A stretch of 64,000 bases of DNA from Scleroderma bovista (GCA_037178675.1 JAYMGJ010000391.1:34583-98582), one strand, 5' to 3'; shown: positions 11,620 through 22,578, numbered from the stretch's first letter. Numbers and translations are program-made. The notes: generated by a model not told the origin, from the sequence alone.

Positions 11620-11946
11620 CTAAACCTCGATTTTCTTATATCCCTTGACCTGAGATGCACTAAGACATACGACGTGCAAATACCAAAGACTACGCACCCT
11701 GTTCTCCTGAAGCATTTTGATGTACTTCTGCGCTAGCCAGCTGCAGTTCTCGAGGTGGTTGACGCCTTCGTGTCGTTGACACTTGACGAGTTCGTCCCGC
11801 ACGAGGCGAGCCTCCATCGCCTGCACCCATGATTCGCGGAGGTGATTTTCGCGCTCTTGTAGCTTGGCTACGAGTATCGTCCGATTATCCAGTCGAGAGG
11901 ATGGCGGCGGAAACATACCTTTGATGAGCTCTGCTGTGTCAGACAT
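11620..11946 (-). CDS. Complex I small subunit, NDUFB10/PDSW-like
   Basis: Probable accessory subunit of mitochondrial NADH:ubiquinone oxidoreductase. Two exons, 11698-11946 and 11620-11649, joined across a 48-nt intron with GTGCGT donor and TCTCAG acceptor; the product is about 92 residues. Start ATG at 11946 (MSDTAELIKGMFPPP) was preferred to an upstream non-ATG start. Core motif: RESWVQAMEARLVRDELVKC, then QRHEGVNHLENC, then KYIKMLQENRVKGYKKIEV and stop. The paired cysteines and the VKGY tail match the fungal 12-kDa (NDUFB10/PDSW) subunit as I know it. The family call rests on this recollection, not on an alignment. Confidence 0.72.
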   Translation of the reverse strand: MSDTAELIKGMFPPPSSRLDNRTILVAKLQERENHLRESWVQAMEARLVRDELVKCQRHEGVNHLENCSWLAQKYIKMLQENRVRSLWYLHVVCLSASQVKGYKKIEV

Positions 11947-14900
11947 GGTCACCGTGAACAATTCGGATGTGTTTGCGTTCTATTTGGTACATAGCTCTAA
12001 GTCCTGTCCTGCACTTCACGTCTCTTCCATCATTTGCCGAAAAACATGTACCATAGCAGTGCATACGATTGTTGCCTTGATATTAAAGCGTTCACTAGTC
12101 TGAGCTCTGGAGTTCAGGCTTCAGTTGCATGACAGTTCTGATCAACCCGAGACCCTGACTGACTGAGTTTAGTATCACACAAGATGTTCTGAGAGTCGTA
12201 CGTATTCTTGTTTTTACCAGGGAAGCCTCCTTGATATCACACGTTACAGGAGACTGGGTTCAAAGTAGTGGGCGTCATCGATGGTGGTGCTGCGGCCACA
12301 CGCGTTTCCCAGCGTCACACTCGGTACCTCCAGACATCGATATTAGAGTACGGAGTGTGTGCATAGATCGATGTCAACGGGCAGCGTGCATCGTACTACA
12401 TTCGATCGCGTGTACCCGCTCTTCTGTGCTCCTCTCGGATCACAGGGACTCCAGTCCATCAGCCCGCGCAACATGCAAACGCAAGATGCGGCTCGGATTG
12501 AGATATACTTGATCGAGTTCCATATCACATGGCCCTTGATGAGGACTAGTAATCTGGTCTCACCCATACATGTGCATTCTGTTGGCTCATGCACAGCTAC
12601 TCTAGAGCAACCTCACCCACCGCTTTCATCAGAAAATCAGAAGTGAATTCGTCAAGAAATCAATTCATCTCACCAAGTACTTATCGGAGAGTCATGAGCT
12701 CTTGAGTATCCAACGAGCTCAACTTCAGGAATTCCCCTCTGAGTCGTCAAGGTCAGGTGTGAACAAAACCACCTCATCGCAGGAAGTCACTTTGTTAGGC
12801 GTTTTCTATAGATTCCTCATCGATGGGTACTATGGCGACATGCAGTTTGTCCCCCTCCTGCGATTTCGAACGCTTTGAACTACTTTCACCTCACGCCGTC
12901 CCGAAGTGCCCCAACTACTATGACTGGAAATTGGAAGAGCCAAGCGAGGACCGATAATCTTTTTCATGCCTGAACAAGCGATCGCCGTCAACGTCAGATG
13001 TACAGTATCAAATCAGAATCAACTAAAAGTCCTGATAATCCACATTCAAGGTGACAGGCAGTCACGGTTGGGAAGCAGTCCAGGATGGCTAGTGCTGACT
13101 CCTGACGGAGCGCTGAGAACCAGCACTTCAATGAGACCTTGATAAGGACTAGTACTCTGGCGTCACCCACCCCTCTTACACGTGCATCCAGGCTTTCATC
13201 TGCGATATCTTTCAGGGCTGTTCTGGTCGTATATGGAGGGCGTGTCTCTGAGAGAATTTGACTCGCACAGCTGAACTAGAGCAACCTCGCTTTCGTCCGA
13301 AAATCAGAAGAGAATTCGTCAAGACGCAACACTCATCTCACCATGGGCAGGACCACCCTGTTCATACTTTCGTTAGAAAATCTGAAAATGGCTCATCAAG
13401 TAACAAGGGGGGGGAGTAAACAGCGGGTCAGAAATGTCAAATTCAGCTGTGATTGACTTGAGCTTGACTCGCTTTCTCTGGAAATTGAGCCGTGACACTG
13501 AGGGATGTTCCAGGCCAGGGTTGGTTCCTCTTGGGAACACACCGTGCCTATCCTATAAATCATATTCACTTCCAGAAAACTATTCGCCGTCTACTGAGTC
13601 ACGACACTGGGACACGGGCCCTGTGGGTGGCGATTTTAGTGTTGATTAAAGAGAGACAAAGAACTTTAAAAGTGGAGATGGACAGCTGATAGACAAGTGT
13701 CAAATCAATGTTCGATTTCCAGGAGGCGTTCGGTTCGGGTGCCAGCGATATGGCCAGGAATGTCACTATCCTGACAATGGAGTCAAGGGACCGATCATCG
13801 AGGTTTAACCGTTTAGTTAATCCGAAACAAGCGAGGACTGGATTATCTTACCCAGACAAGACCTCAACGTTCGTGTCGCCTGCGAAAATGTCGAGAAATT
13901 GACCGAATTCGTCATACAATAGCATCCCCCGAATTCGAACCCGTTGGGGCACCTGTACGCCAAACGCAGAGAGCAGAGAATCAATCGGACCCGAAGGCCG
14001 TGCTTGTCAATATTGATAGAAGACGGTACATAGCCTTGCGACTCTGGATCCGTGCCAATCAGCATACCACATGCTGGCAGAGGGAACAGTGATCTCATTC
14101 TCTCGTTGCAAAGCCTAGAATCCGGACTCCACTTAATTGGGTGAAGAAATAAGTTGCATACGAGTACATTATGTTTGAGGTTAAATTATTCTCCTGGAAA
14201 CACAAGGGAACTTGAAAAGGGTATTGTAAGACGACTTGAGCTTCTCAAGCTGCAGATTTGGGTTCAGACCGTAAGTCTGGCAAGACCGAGAACTGAGCGT
14301 GGGCCAGAGATTTGACGGTCGATGTGGAGGGGCAGTGAACATTGAACATTAAGATCTTGAGAGGCTGGTAGTCAGCCTTCCGGGTTGCGCACGGCCAGAT
14401 AATTTGAATGAGAAACCATTCCATTTTTTGTAGCAAAGTTCGCACTGTCAACTTGAAGCAGCTCGTTCAGGCAGGGGCTTGGACTTTGTATTTAGGGTTA
14501 GGGTTTTATTTCTCAGACCGAAATCAGTGGTTTCTGGTGGCCTGCACCATACAAGAATATTGCTCGGAGGCCTCCGGGCACTGTTTTATTTTAGATTCCC
14601 ATCGATGAGCACTATGACGACACGCAGTTTGTTCTTTCGAACACACTAATTTTACCCCACGCTGACCCAAAGTGCCCCAATTGTTAAGACCTAATAGTAC
14701 CTTGCCATCAAACGTTTGAAGCCATCGCTGTCGCTGTATCAGAATGTCAAATCAGAATCAACTGCGAAACAATGAAGCGCATAAAATAGCCGATACCGAT
14801 GTCAAGACTGGCTGACAACGATCGGAGACTATCATCGATGTTGCGTTCCAAGGGGCGTGGCCTAGACTTACTATGCCTCCTTGCTTACAAGCCCGGCGTG

Positions 14901-15541
14901 AATTGCTTCAGGACGGGCCGTGGAGCGGTTTCCATGCTGTGGCCAGGAACAGAACAATGACCTATTTATGAGAAATGCTCCCAGCGCACTCACCTATGCA
15001 ATCAGAATGTAGGCGTCATTGTGGAGACAGATTGGTGAGTACAGGGGAAGGCAGGTCGCTAGTAGTTCCAGACAGCAGTATCTGCTGTGGTATCGGCGCG
15101 GAGAATGGACAGTAAAATGTTGACAATTCAATGGGCCCTCATGTGGGTGGAATGGTATAGTACATACTACTATGTATCACTCAAAAGGGTGACGCTGCTG
15201 GCATTGGCGTATACGATATACTTCTCTCCATAGTGCCAGCAATGAGACAATTCAAGGAAGCCTCTACCTCGATTGCATCCGGCAGTGCGGTGGAGATGGG
15301 GTAGAAAGTCCAAATCAGATTTGAGGGGGTTTCTCCAGAGATTCGGGAAATAAGTGATTTGAAGATGGACCACCGTTATCAAGCTGCAAAATTCGACCGT
15401 ATTTTCATTTTGATCGCACTACTCATCCTGCAGCATTCATTGTGACCAGAAGAAAAAAATGCAACCCATTAATCTCTTGACTTTAAGGACTGGGGGAGTC
15501 CTGGTTGCGCCCCAGTGTGGCGAGGACAAATATAGATGAGA
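11947..15541. repeat. Gene-poor region of decayed duplicated fragments
   Basis: No intact gene is supported over 3.6 kb. Several segments occur two or three times in diverged form. One is the stretch with GAATTCGTCAAGA followed by a CATCTCACC motif (about 12640-12670 and 13305-13345). Another is GGACTAGTA..CTGG..TCACCCA (about 12540 and 13145). A third is CATCGATG..CACTATG..GACACGCAGTTTGT (about 12820 and 14600). A fourth is CAAATCAGAATCAACT (about 13010 and 14750). They keep the same relative order, which suggests repeated duplication of a longer unit followed by decay. Confidence 0.5.
14492..14503 (+). repeat. Two TTAGGG units (interstitial telomere-like)
   Basis: TTAGGGTTAGGG followed by TTTT. 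This is the telomere repeat of most filamentous fungi. Two units can occur by chance; it lies in a decayed repeat region. Confidence 0.35.
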
Positions 15542-15665
15542 CACCTCCAACATCACACACTCAAAGCTAATGATGTGCCGCACGGGGCGCGTCTATGATG
15601 TCGACGGCTCCCTCATAAACGGTCTGGTCATCATGGTGCCAGACTAATGGAGCCCCTCTCCTGGG

Positions 15666-15673
15666 TATATAAA
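15666..15673 (+). promoter_or_regulatory. TATA box of CipC-like gene 1
   Basis: TATATAAA lies 76 bp before the ATG. The segment from here to the start codon (AAACCCCTTGTA, CGCCCCATCACAC, CACATCT.ACCTAC) is nearly the same in genes 2 and 3. CCCCT motifs (the stress-response element core in yeasts) flank the box. Confidence 0.6.
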
Positions 15674-15741
15674 CCCCTTGTATTGTCTCCTGGAAAACGC
15701 CCCATCACACACACATCTCACCTACCATCTGATAATTTACC

Positions 15742-16272
15742 ATGGGTTGGTTCAGCCACGATTCCGACGAGGCTAAAGCCTACAATGAAGTCACGGTAAT
15801 GCACCTTCAGCTTCACTTCGCGCCAGAAGTTGAAGGAAGTTTCAAATCTAGGGAGATCACAAGGCCCGACTTTCTCATGAGCTCATCGCTGGTGCGGCTT
15901 CGTATGAGGTAAGACCCTACGCTCTATTGTTGCACGGTTAGGACAACCTGGCACAGGCAGCCAAGGCATACGAGAAACACAGGGAGGCCAACGGTCATTT
16001 TGAAAGTCATGCCAAGGCTAAGGAGTTCTTGTATGCCGAATACTTTCCTGTTTTCATCTCCAATGTTAACAACGCTACAGGGCTGGTACCTCCGGGGTTT
16101 TCATTGACCGTATGGTTGAAACCAAAGGTCTGAATTTCATCGACAAAGAGAAGGCAAAGCACCATGGTGACTGGTCTCATCTGCATTGGGCACTATCTTG
16201 GTGCTAAACATGGTTATTTTCACAGCCAAAGAACAATCCGAGAAGGCACTCGCTAAGCAGGGCCATTATTAA
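15742..16272 (+). CDS. CipC-like DUF3759 protein, copy 1
   Basis: Small soluble protein of the CipC (concanamycin-induced protein C) family; molecular function unknown, and relatives are stress- or antibiotic-induced in aspergilli. Exons 15742-15795, 15852-15908, 15957-16030, 16081-16166 and 16226-16272 join in frame to 105 residues. Motifs in order: MGWFSHDSDEAKAYNEVT, HKARLSHELIAGAASYE, AAKAYEKHREANGH, SHAKAKEFLAG, FIDRMVETKGLNFIDKEKAK and KEQSEKALAKQGHY. First of three direct tandem genes with a shared promoter. The five-exon pattern is also shared with two minus-strand copies at 35-37 kb. Confidence 0.88.
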
Positions 16273-17330
16273 CTGAATCTCATCGGATAGTGCGCTTCTG
16301 TGCATCTGTCATCAACTTGTACAGTACTACGATTGTGAACATACATACATGGCTTTGCATCCAAAGCGGGCATGCAGCTGCGGCATATACTAGCATGAGG
16401 GGTCCGATGTCAGCGCTCTTCATCTCTCACGCATTCGCATCGATGCCGGGGAGCACCCTTGCAGGGGCTGACAGCGTCGATCACGACACAAGCACGCACG
16501 AAGCGATCAAGTGTGAAGCCAGCTGGGTAACGACCATATGGGGTAAATAATCGGACCCGTGTGCTTGAAGCTTCGGACTGATCTTGCGTTGGCCTTCCAA
16601 GTGAACTGCGCTACTAGTCACCTGAATCACCAGGGTAAGCAAAGTCCATGAGCGGCAAATAAAAGTACAAAGAATAACGCATTTCTCATTCAAGATTCTG
16701 GCAGTGGCTTTCGAGGGTGATTAGTGCGGCAGAGCTATATAAAAAAAACTAGCACGAAGACCGCATGCAAGTGGAACTCCAGTCGTCACGGCATTAGCAA
16801 ATACATCTGCACACAAAGCCTGTAAAGGCCATGGGGTTATAGCACGTGTGCGCGAATGAACGAGAGTCTTGATGGCGAGGATTCTGGGCTGCACGTGAGT
16901 TTGAGTCGCTGCAACGAGTTGGTAGTGGTGACGAAGATAGCGACAACCAATGATCACAAGCGCCGACGCTTTCCCTTTTTGGGGCACCCCTGACATACTG
17001 CATCACAAGATAAGATAATTTTCCCCGTTTCATTTGGAAACGAACCTTGCCAAATTCCTTCAAAGGTTGTCCCCGCAGCACCTGCCAGATTGATACATTC
17101 TGATCGGGGGGTAAATGCGGGAGATTGCGATATCGTTTAATGGTTGGACCTTGCAGGATTGGTGTCCAGATTCCCAGTAACGGGGCGTGTTGTCACCAAG
17201 TAGGGAAAATAGAAAGGCGAGGACAAATTTAGGTCTGACATAGACAGATGGGACCTTCAATATTCCAATTTGAAGTTCGAACGTTGCACTGATCACATGC
17301 CACGTCGGTGCTGGGGTCCCTCTCCTGCGG
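16273..17330. other. Intergenic between CipC-like copies 1 and 2
   Basis: About 1 kb with a CATACATACATGG tract near 16340 and no supported gene. The last 60 bp form the promoter of copy 2. Confidence 0.4.
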
Positions 17331-17338
17331 TATATAAA
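17331..17338 (+). promoter_or_regulatory. TATA box of CipC-like gene 2
   Basis: TATATAAA, 69 bp before the ATG at 17400, preceded by CCCTCTCCTGCGG, which is also found before copy 1 in near-identical form. Confidence 0.6.
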
Positions 17339-17399
17339 CCCCTTGTATGGACTGCCGAACGCCCCATCACACGCACATCTTACCTACTATCCGATAAAC

Positions 17400-17939
17400 A
17401 TGGGTTGGTTCAGCGACGACTCTGACCAGGCTCGGGCCTACGATGAAGTCACGGTAATGCACCTTCAACTGTATGTCACGTCAGGTCCTAATGGTTCATG
17501 ATCTAGAATGCACCACACAAGGCTCGGCTTTCGCATGAGCTCATCGCTGGTGCAGCTGCGTACGAGGTAATTCATCACGCTCGTGACTCATGGGTGTTGC
17601 AGTGATGATGACCGTGTGTTGCAGGCGGCCAAGGCGTACGAGGAACATAGGGAACGCAACGGTCAACCTGACAACCATGCCAAGGCCAAGGAGATCGTGT
17701 ATGACTGATACTTAAGAGTCTTCGTCTCCGATGTTGATCATGCTACAGAGCGGGTCTCGCTGGGGCTTTCGTTGACCGTATGGTTGAAACAAAAGGCCTG
17801 GACTTCGTCGACGCGCAGAGGGCAAAACACGCAGGTAATGGGTTTCCTCGGCATCACTTGCTATTAGTTGTGCTAAAACATGGTTATTATCATAGCCAAA
17901 GAACATTATGGAGAATCCCTTGCAAATGAGTACAACTAG
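17400..17939 (+). CDS. CipC-like DUF3759 protein, copy 2
   Basis: Same family and five-exon structure as copy 1. It reads MGWFSDDSDQARAYDEVT, NAPHKARLSHELIAGAAAYE, AAKAYEEHRERNGQPDNHA, AGLAGAFVDRMVETKGLDFV and KEHYGESLANEYN. Exon 3 must end at a GTATGA donor inside KEIV (near 17700); without splicing, a stop appears at once. The phase-2 splice completes a Val codon and restores the conserved AGLAGAF. This is the copy closest to the family consensus. No defects seen. Confidence 0.88.
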
Positions 17940-18505
17940 GACACATCCAACGGGAAGGCCTGTATAATTGTACACTAGTGAAGATAACATTCGAGAGATA
18001 GTACAGACAAAGATACACACATGGTAGTTTTGTAGAGAGTATTGATCAGACCATCAAAGGTGTGTTTGCGCCAGCGAACCATGAATTTTCCCGTCAGATG
18101 CGCTGTCAAGGGGAGTTTCAAAGGGAATGGGCGGTGTCCCATGAGTTCCTGAGGGATATTGATAGATAAAGCTGTCGTGAACCCACTTACCTGTTTCTGA
18201 GCTTCAAACCTCAAACTTGTCTCCAGTTATTTACTCTGGTCAAAGAATGGATACTCACCAATAAAGCCAAGCGTTGCATTTAGAGCTGACCTGGCTGAAA
18301 TCCCTCAAGCTTAATCCAACAGTATCGAAAGATAGCCGTGGGCCGCGAAATCCATATACACCGCAAGTTAACCCATTTCTGGAGTATACGACCCTACAGA
18401 CACTGCAGAGGTACGCCAGCGATGCCATAAAACCCTGGAACCTCGTTCTGCGGGTCGTCCTAGATGGCCTATTATACAGAACAGCTATAGTGGTTGTCGA
18501 TAACA
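17940..18505. repeat. Duplicated CipC 3' segment, unit A
   Basis: Sequence after copy 2 that reappears after copy 3. Matched parts include the CATGAATT..TGCTGTCAAGGGG..AGTTCCTGAGG stretch (18080-18170 against 19955-20370) and the CTCTGGTCAAAGAATGGATAC stretch (18232-18260 against 21009-21030). GGAGTATACG..CCCTACAGACA..GCCAGCGATG (18378-18425) matches 21091-21125. No gene is supported here. Confidence 0.65.
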
Positions 18506-18735
18506 GTATCTGTAGGAGGCTAAGGCTTATGAAGACACGTTCGCCAGATGGGCCATCGACTCTGGGCTCAGGGCTGAATATGAATATATTTGTAGGCTCG
18601 AGAGCGTGTCGCAACGACTGCTAACCTCGGTATGAAAACACTGCAGCGCCGGGTGATTAGGCCTTTCGTTGATCGTATGCTTGTCAAAAGTGAGTTCGAC
18701 GGATCATGGAAGTTGCTTATCTAAATGAACATTTT
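18506..18735 (+). pseudogene. Decayed CipC-like fragment
   Basis: Two blocks resemble CipC exons 3 and 4. At about 18515-18550 the frame reads EAKAYEDTFARW (compare AAKAYEEH). At about 18655-18690 the sequence GCCTTTCGTTGATCGTATGC matches the AFVDRMVE block of copies 1-3. No start exon, no exon 5 and no continuous frame can be assembled. The corresponding place in the second duplicate (about 21190-21205) lacks these 230 bp, so it was either inserted in unit A or lost from unit B. Confidence 0.55.
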
Positions 18736-19258
18736 AGCTGTGTGGTCAACGGGTGTTGCTCCATTTGGTTGCTATTCGTGAGGTATCGGAGTGTACAGTA
18801 TCCGGGTATGCATGTAACCGCAGGTCTGTGCTTCGACCAGAAGGCTGGGTGAGTACTACAGCGCTATACTTGAACTAGCGAGGCGATCCTAGCCTTCCAG
18901 AGGCACAGCCAGGGAATACCCAGTGACCTTGAGGTCTGACAACGATGCATCGATGAGCACCCATGGTAACCCAATGCAAGTGCTAGCTGACACCATTCAA
19001 GCCGGGGATCTCCTCGCGACGTCACTGCATGTGGGTCAAGTGGAGTGATCATTTAGGGTCCGGGCGGCCATAGAACAACAGAACAACCCTGGAAGTTGTT
19101 GTCCTGTCAGCCCTATACATAGCAGCAACAGTACTCCTACAGAGGTCCGTGTATACGATCCGTCACGAGTCACCTGTGGCCGAATTCATGCAAGTTCACC
19201 CTCCAGTTTCTTCTGATCCGGGTTCATCCGAAGGACTAGATATGGAGGCAACGCCTGC
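18736..19258. repeat. Duplicated segment upstream of CipC copy 3, unit A
   Basis: Matches 21205-21690 with small indels. Shared stretches include GCTGTGTGGTCAACGGGTGT, AACAACAGAACAACCCTGG, CTACAGAGGTCCGT and GGGTTCATCCGAAGGAC. In unit A it leads straight into the copy 3 promoter; in unit B no gene follows. Confidence 0.65.
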
Positions 19259-19264
19259 GGTATG

Positions 19265-19272
19265 TATATAAG
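19265..19272 (+). promoter_or_regulatory. TATA box of CipC-like gene 3
   Basis: TATATAAG, 69 bp before the ATG at 19334, in the same promoter context as copies 1 and 2 (GGACTGCCGAACGCCCCATC). Confidence 0.55.
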
Positions 19273-19333
19273 CCCCTAGTATGGACTGCCGAACGCCCCA
19301 TCACACGCACATCTCACCTACTATCCTATAAAC

Positions 19334-19866
19334 ATGGGGATTTTCAGCCATGACTCTAAGGAGGCTCAAGCTTACGATCAAGTCACGGTAATGCACCTTC
19401 AACTGCGCTTCACGTCAGGTACCAATGGTTTCGTGATCTAGAACTCACCACACAAGGCTCAACTTTCGCATGAGCTCATCGCTGCAGCAGCTTCGTACGA
19501 GGTAATTCCTCACACTCACAGGTGTTGCAGTGATAATAACCATATGTTGCAGGCGTCCAAGGCGTACCAGGATCATCAGAAACGCCACGGTAAACCTGCC
19601 AATCATTCCAAGGCCAAGGAGCTCCTGTATGGCTGATGCTTCGAGTCCTTGACTCCAATATTGATAATGCTACAGAGCGGCTGCTGGTGGGGCTTTCATT
19701 GACCGTATCGTTGAAACCAAAGGCCTGGACGCCATCGACAAACAGAAGGCAAAGCATGCAGGTAACGGGTCTCCTCGGCATTGCTTACTAGTGATGCTAA
19801 AACATAGTTATTATCATAGCCAAAGAACGTGCACACACTGCACTTGCTGAGTCTGGAAAAGATTAA
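19334..19866 (+). CDS. CipC-like DUF3759 protein, copy 3
   Basis: Third tandem copy, same five-exon layout. Reads MGIFSHDSKEAQAYDQVT, HKAQLSHELIAAAASYE, ASKAYQDHQKRHGKPANHS, KELLAAAGGAFIDRIVETKG, then KERAHTALAESGKD and stop at 19866. Exon 3 ends at a GTATGG donor after KELL, parallel to copies 1 and 2. It is more diverged at the N-terminus (GIF instead of GWF). Frame and splice sites are intact. Confidence 0.87.
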
Positions 19867-19966
19867 CTGACACATCCGACGTGAAGGCTTGTACGCACCT
19901 ATGTAATCAAACTGTACAGTAGCGGAGATAACAGTATTAATCAGTCCCTGTGAACCATGAATTATA

Positions 19967-20303
19967 CTATCACTTACACCGTTGTCGGCACCCCCACCCA
20001 TTCGGCAGTCACAGAAATGTCACCATATGTCACTGGTGTCACACAGATTCCGTGGTGAGAATTGTGACTCCACTTCGGCAGTTGTGACAACTTGGGTGAC
20101 AAATGAGCGTGACTGCCGTTCAACCCAGCATTTTTTGCGATCTCAACAACTACTGCACGTATATCGATGCTTCAAGCTATCAGAGTATCCGAGTGGTATA
20201 AAATAAATTTTATACTAGTCAATGTTGTGTGTAGTTGAGCGGTGGGTGGTAAAAAACCAAAGTGCCGAATGGGTGGGGGTGCCGACAACGGTGTAAGTGA
20301 TAG
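19967..20303. mobile_element. MITE with 41-bp terminal inverted repeats, TA flanks
   Basis: 19967-20007 is repeated in inverse orientation at 20263-20303 with no mismatch that I can see; ends CTATCACTTACACC..CATTCGGCA. TA lies directly outside both ends, as expected for a Tc1/mariner-type target duplication. The 255-bp interior has no coding frame, so it is non-autonomous. The homologous place after copy 2 (about 18085) lacks it. Confidence 0.75.
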
Positions 20304-20421
20304 TATGGTCAGACTTGGCTGTGCTGTCAAGGGGTGTCCCTCAATCTCACATAAGTTCCTGAGGATATCAATACTTACCCAGTGGCTCTAAGCTTAATTC
20401 AAGTTTCAAAATTGTGTCCAG
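20304..20421. repeat. Duplicated CipC 3' segment, unit B (part 1)
   Basis: Continues the similarity to 18100-18230 after the MITE. It ends with GTGTCCAG (20414-20421), the left target-site copy of the next insertion. Confidence 0.55.
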
Positions 20422-20992
20422 GGGGGCCCGCAACCACGACCATGGTCGGGTTTCCCACGCTATGATAGCTGGGCAAGGTAGTGCACGAACGATAAAAAGC
20501 ACACAGAACACCACTGGCCCCCCCTAGAACGATTATTACGAGTCATTAAGTTGACCAAAACACACGAACAATGCCAGACTGGCAAGAACAACCACACTCA
20601 GCGACCACGTACTCACGAATTTTTCTACCCAATGTAGACATCCTGAACATACCAAAGACCAACCAAAGATGAGTTGAAATGTGAACCAATCACACAAGCA
20701 ACACGATTACTCCATGTGACAGTCCACTGTGATGCTGTCCCCTCTTGCGAGATGTTCGCCTCCCTTTTCCCAACCTGAGGTTTTAGTGGGTATAACGCCT
20801 ACCAGGCGCCCTTCAACAGGTTTACCAGTAGGCTCACGGAGTCCCACATACCCCCATCCTTGACGGGAAGTGCATAAGAGCATTTTTCCTCGGAACGAAG
20901 CCCAACTGGGTTTTCGATCTAGTGTATTATGTAGAGCTTGACTTGTCAGTGGCTACATAATGATATCACTTGTCCAAAAAAAAAAAGAAATA
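20422..20992 (+). mobile_element. Poly(A)-tailed retroposon-like insertion with 8-bp TSD
   Basis: 571 bp flanked by GTGTCCAG at 20414-20421 and 20993-21000. It starts with GGGGGCCCGCAACC and ends in a run of 11 A residues followed by GAAATA. The homologous segment after CipC copy 2 (18212-18232) runs without a break through the target, giving an empty site. No coding frame is seen. A 3' A tail with a flanking duplication fits a SINE or other LINE-mobilised sequence; I could not identify tRNA-like A and B boxes. Confidence 0.6.
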
Positions 20993-21690
20993 GTGTCCAG
21001 TCATTTACCCTGGTCAAAGAATGGATACATGACCACACAAAGCCAAACAAACGTTGTATATCCCGTAGGCCGCGAAATCCCCATTTCTGGAGTATACGGC
21101 CCTACAGACAGTGCCAGCGATGTCATAGAGACCATGCAACCTCGTTCTGCGGGTCGTCTTAGATCCCGAACAGCTATGGTGGTTTTGGTGGGATGTCAAT
21201 AATCAATTGGCTGTGTGGTCAACGGGTGTTGCTCCATTTGGTTGGTGCTCGTGAGACGCTGCTAATATATTGAACGTCTGAACGTATCGGGGTGTCACAC
21301 AGTATCCGGCTATGCATGTAACCGCAGGTCTGTGCTTCGACCAGTGGGTGGTGAGTGCTAGTACTTACTACCAATCGAGGTGACACAGCCAGGGAATGCC
21401 CGGTGACCTTGAGGTCTGACAACGACTCTGCCCAATCGATAACCCAATGCAAGAGTGCCAGCTGACACCACTCAAGCAGGGCAACTCCTTGCAACGTCTC
21501 TGCACGTGGGTGACTAATAAGTGGAGTGGGGCGACGATAGAACAACAGAACAACCCTGGTTGCTGTCCTGTCAGCACTACAGTCTACAGAGGTCCGTCCT
21601 ATACGCTCCATAATTCACCTGTGGCCGAACTCATACGAGTTCTCCCTCCAGCCCTAGAGGCGCCAATCTAGATCTGGGTTCATCCGAAGG
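20993..21690. repeat. Duplicated segment, unit B (part 2)
   Basis: Diverged copy of 18225-18505 plus 18736-19230. Similarity ends at GGGTTCATCCGAAGGAC (about 21675-21691). The CipC promoter that follows in unit A has no counterpart here. Confidence 0.6.
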
Positions 21691-22578
21691 ACGCCATTCG
21701 CCGGGTCTTGGTCTGCATCGTTCGCCGTATGCCGGATTGTACCCTCGAACAGGACTCGAAACTGCCTGAAACAGGGGACGGCGTCTCGTGGGTAAAATCC
21801 AATGGATAATTTCGGATCTGTGAGGCACTATCTATCGCTACAAGCTCCAGCTGGCCACGTTCGTGAGGTGCACCCTAGTGTCCTTGTGATACAAATGCAC
21901 GGCTTGCTCGAAGCCATCATATGTGTTCAGGGCGGAACCGGTCACGCAAAGTCAGTATCATACTGGATCAGTCGATGGGCAGCAGACATGAACAGGGTAA
22001 ATGATCTTTGAGGCGCCCGCATTGGTCTCGTGGCCCGTCACTTCTTATCTGGAAAACGTCACGAGTTACTATCGGTTCACCGAGGCCACCCACCTAACCG
22101 TTTGCGGGACCTTGCTGGTTCCAAGAGCTGTGCATAGTGGAGCGCTAAACTGCCACAATACTGCTGCCATGTCATGCATATGTATATCGTTTCCCCTCCC
22201 TCGTTACGTTTCCGAATTGCAGTGAGCCAATTACCGATTGTTGCTTCTTCAAAGGCCTCCGTGATTGTCATATTACATGGGTTTTAAGAAGTCTTGTGCA
22301 ATGAGGAAAACATATGTACTGCTTGGACGGAGCATTTGCTGGACAGTGGCGATCGAGATATGAGGTAGAATCAAACACAGTGGGGTCGACGTGGACCGAT
22401 TGAGTCGTACAAGGCCAAGACGGAATATAATAGCACTTCCAACACGTAGAAATGAGGGGTGGCAGCGAAACCCAGGGATAACAAGGAGTGATGTGAATGG
22501 CGTGAGCGCGAGGTGGGTGGAAATGTTCAAAAGGGTGATCTACAACAAAAAAAAAACAATAGATAACGGTTCATTAGG
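21691..22578. other. Intergenic, nothing recognisable
   Basis: No conserved frame, RNA gene or repeat that I can support. It covers the 3' flank of the kinase gene. Confidence 0.4.
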
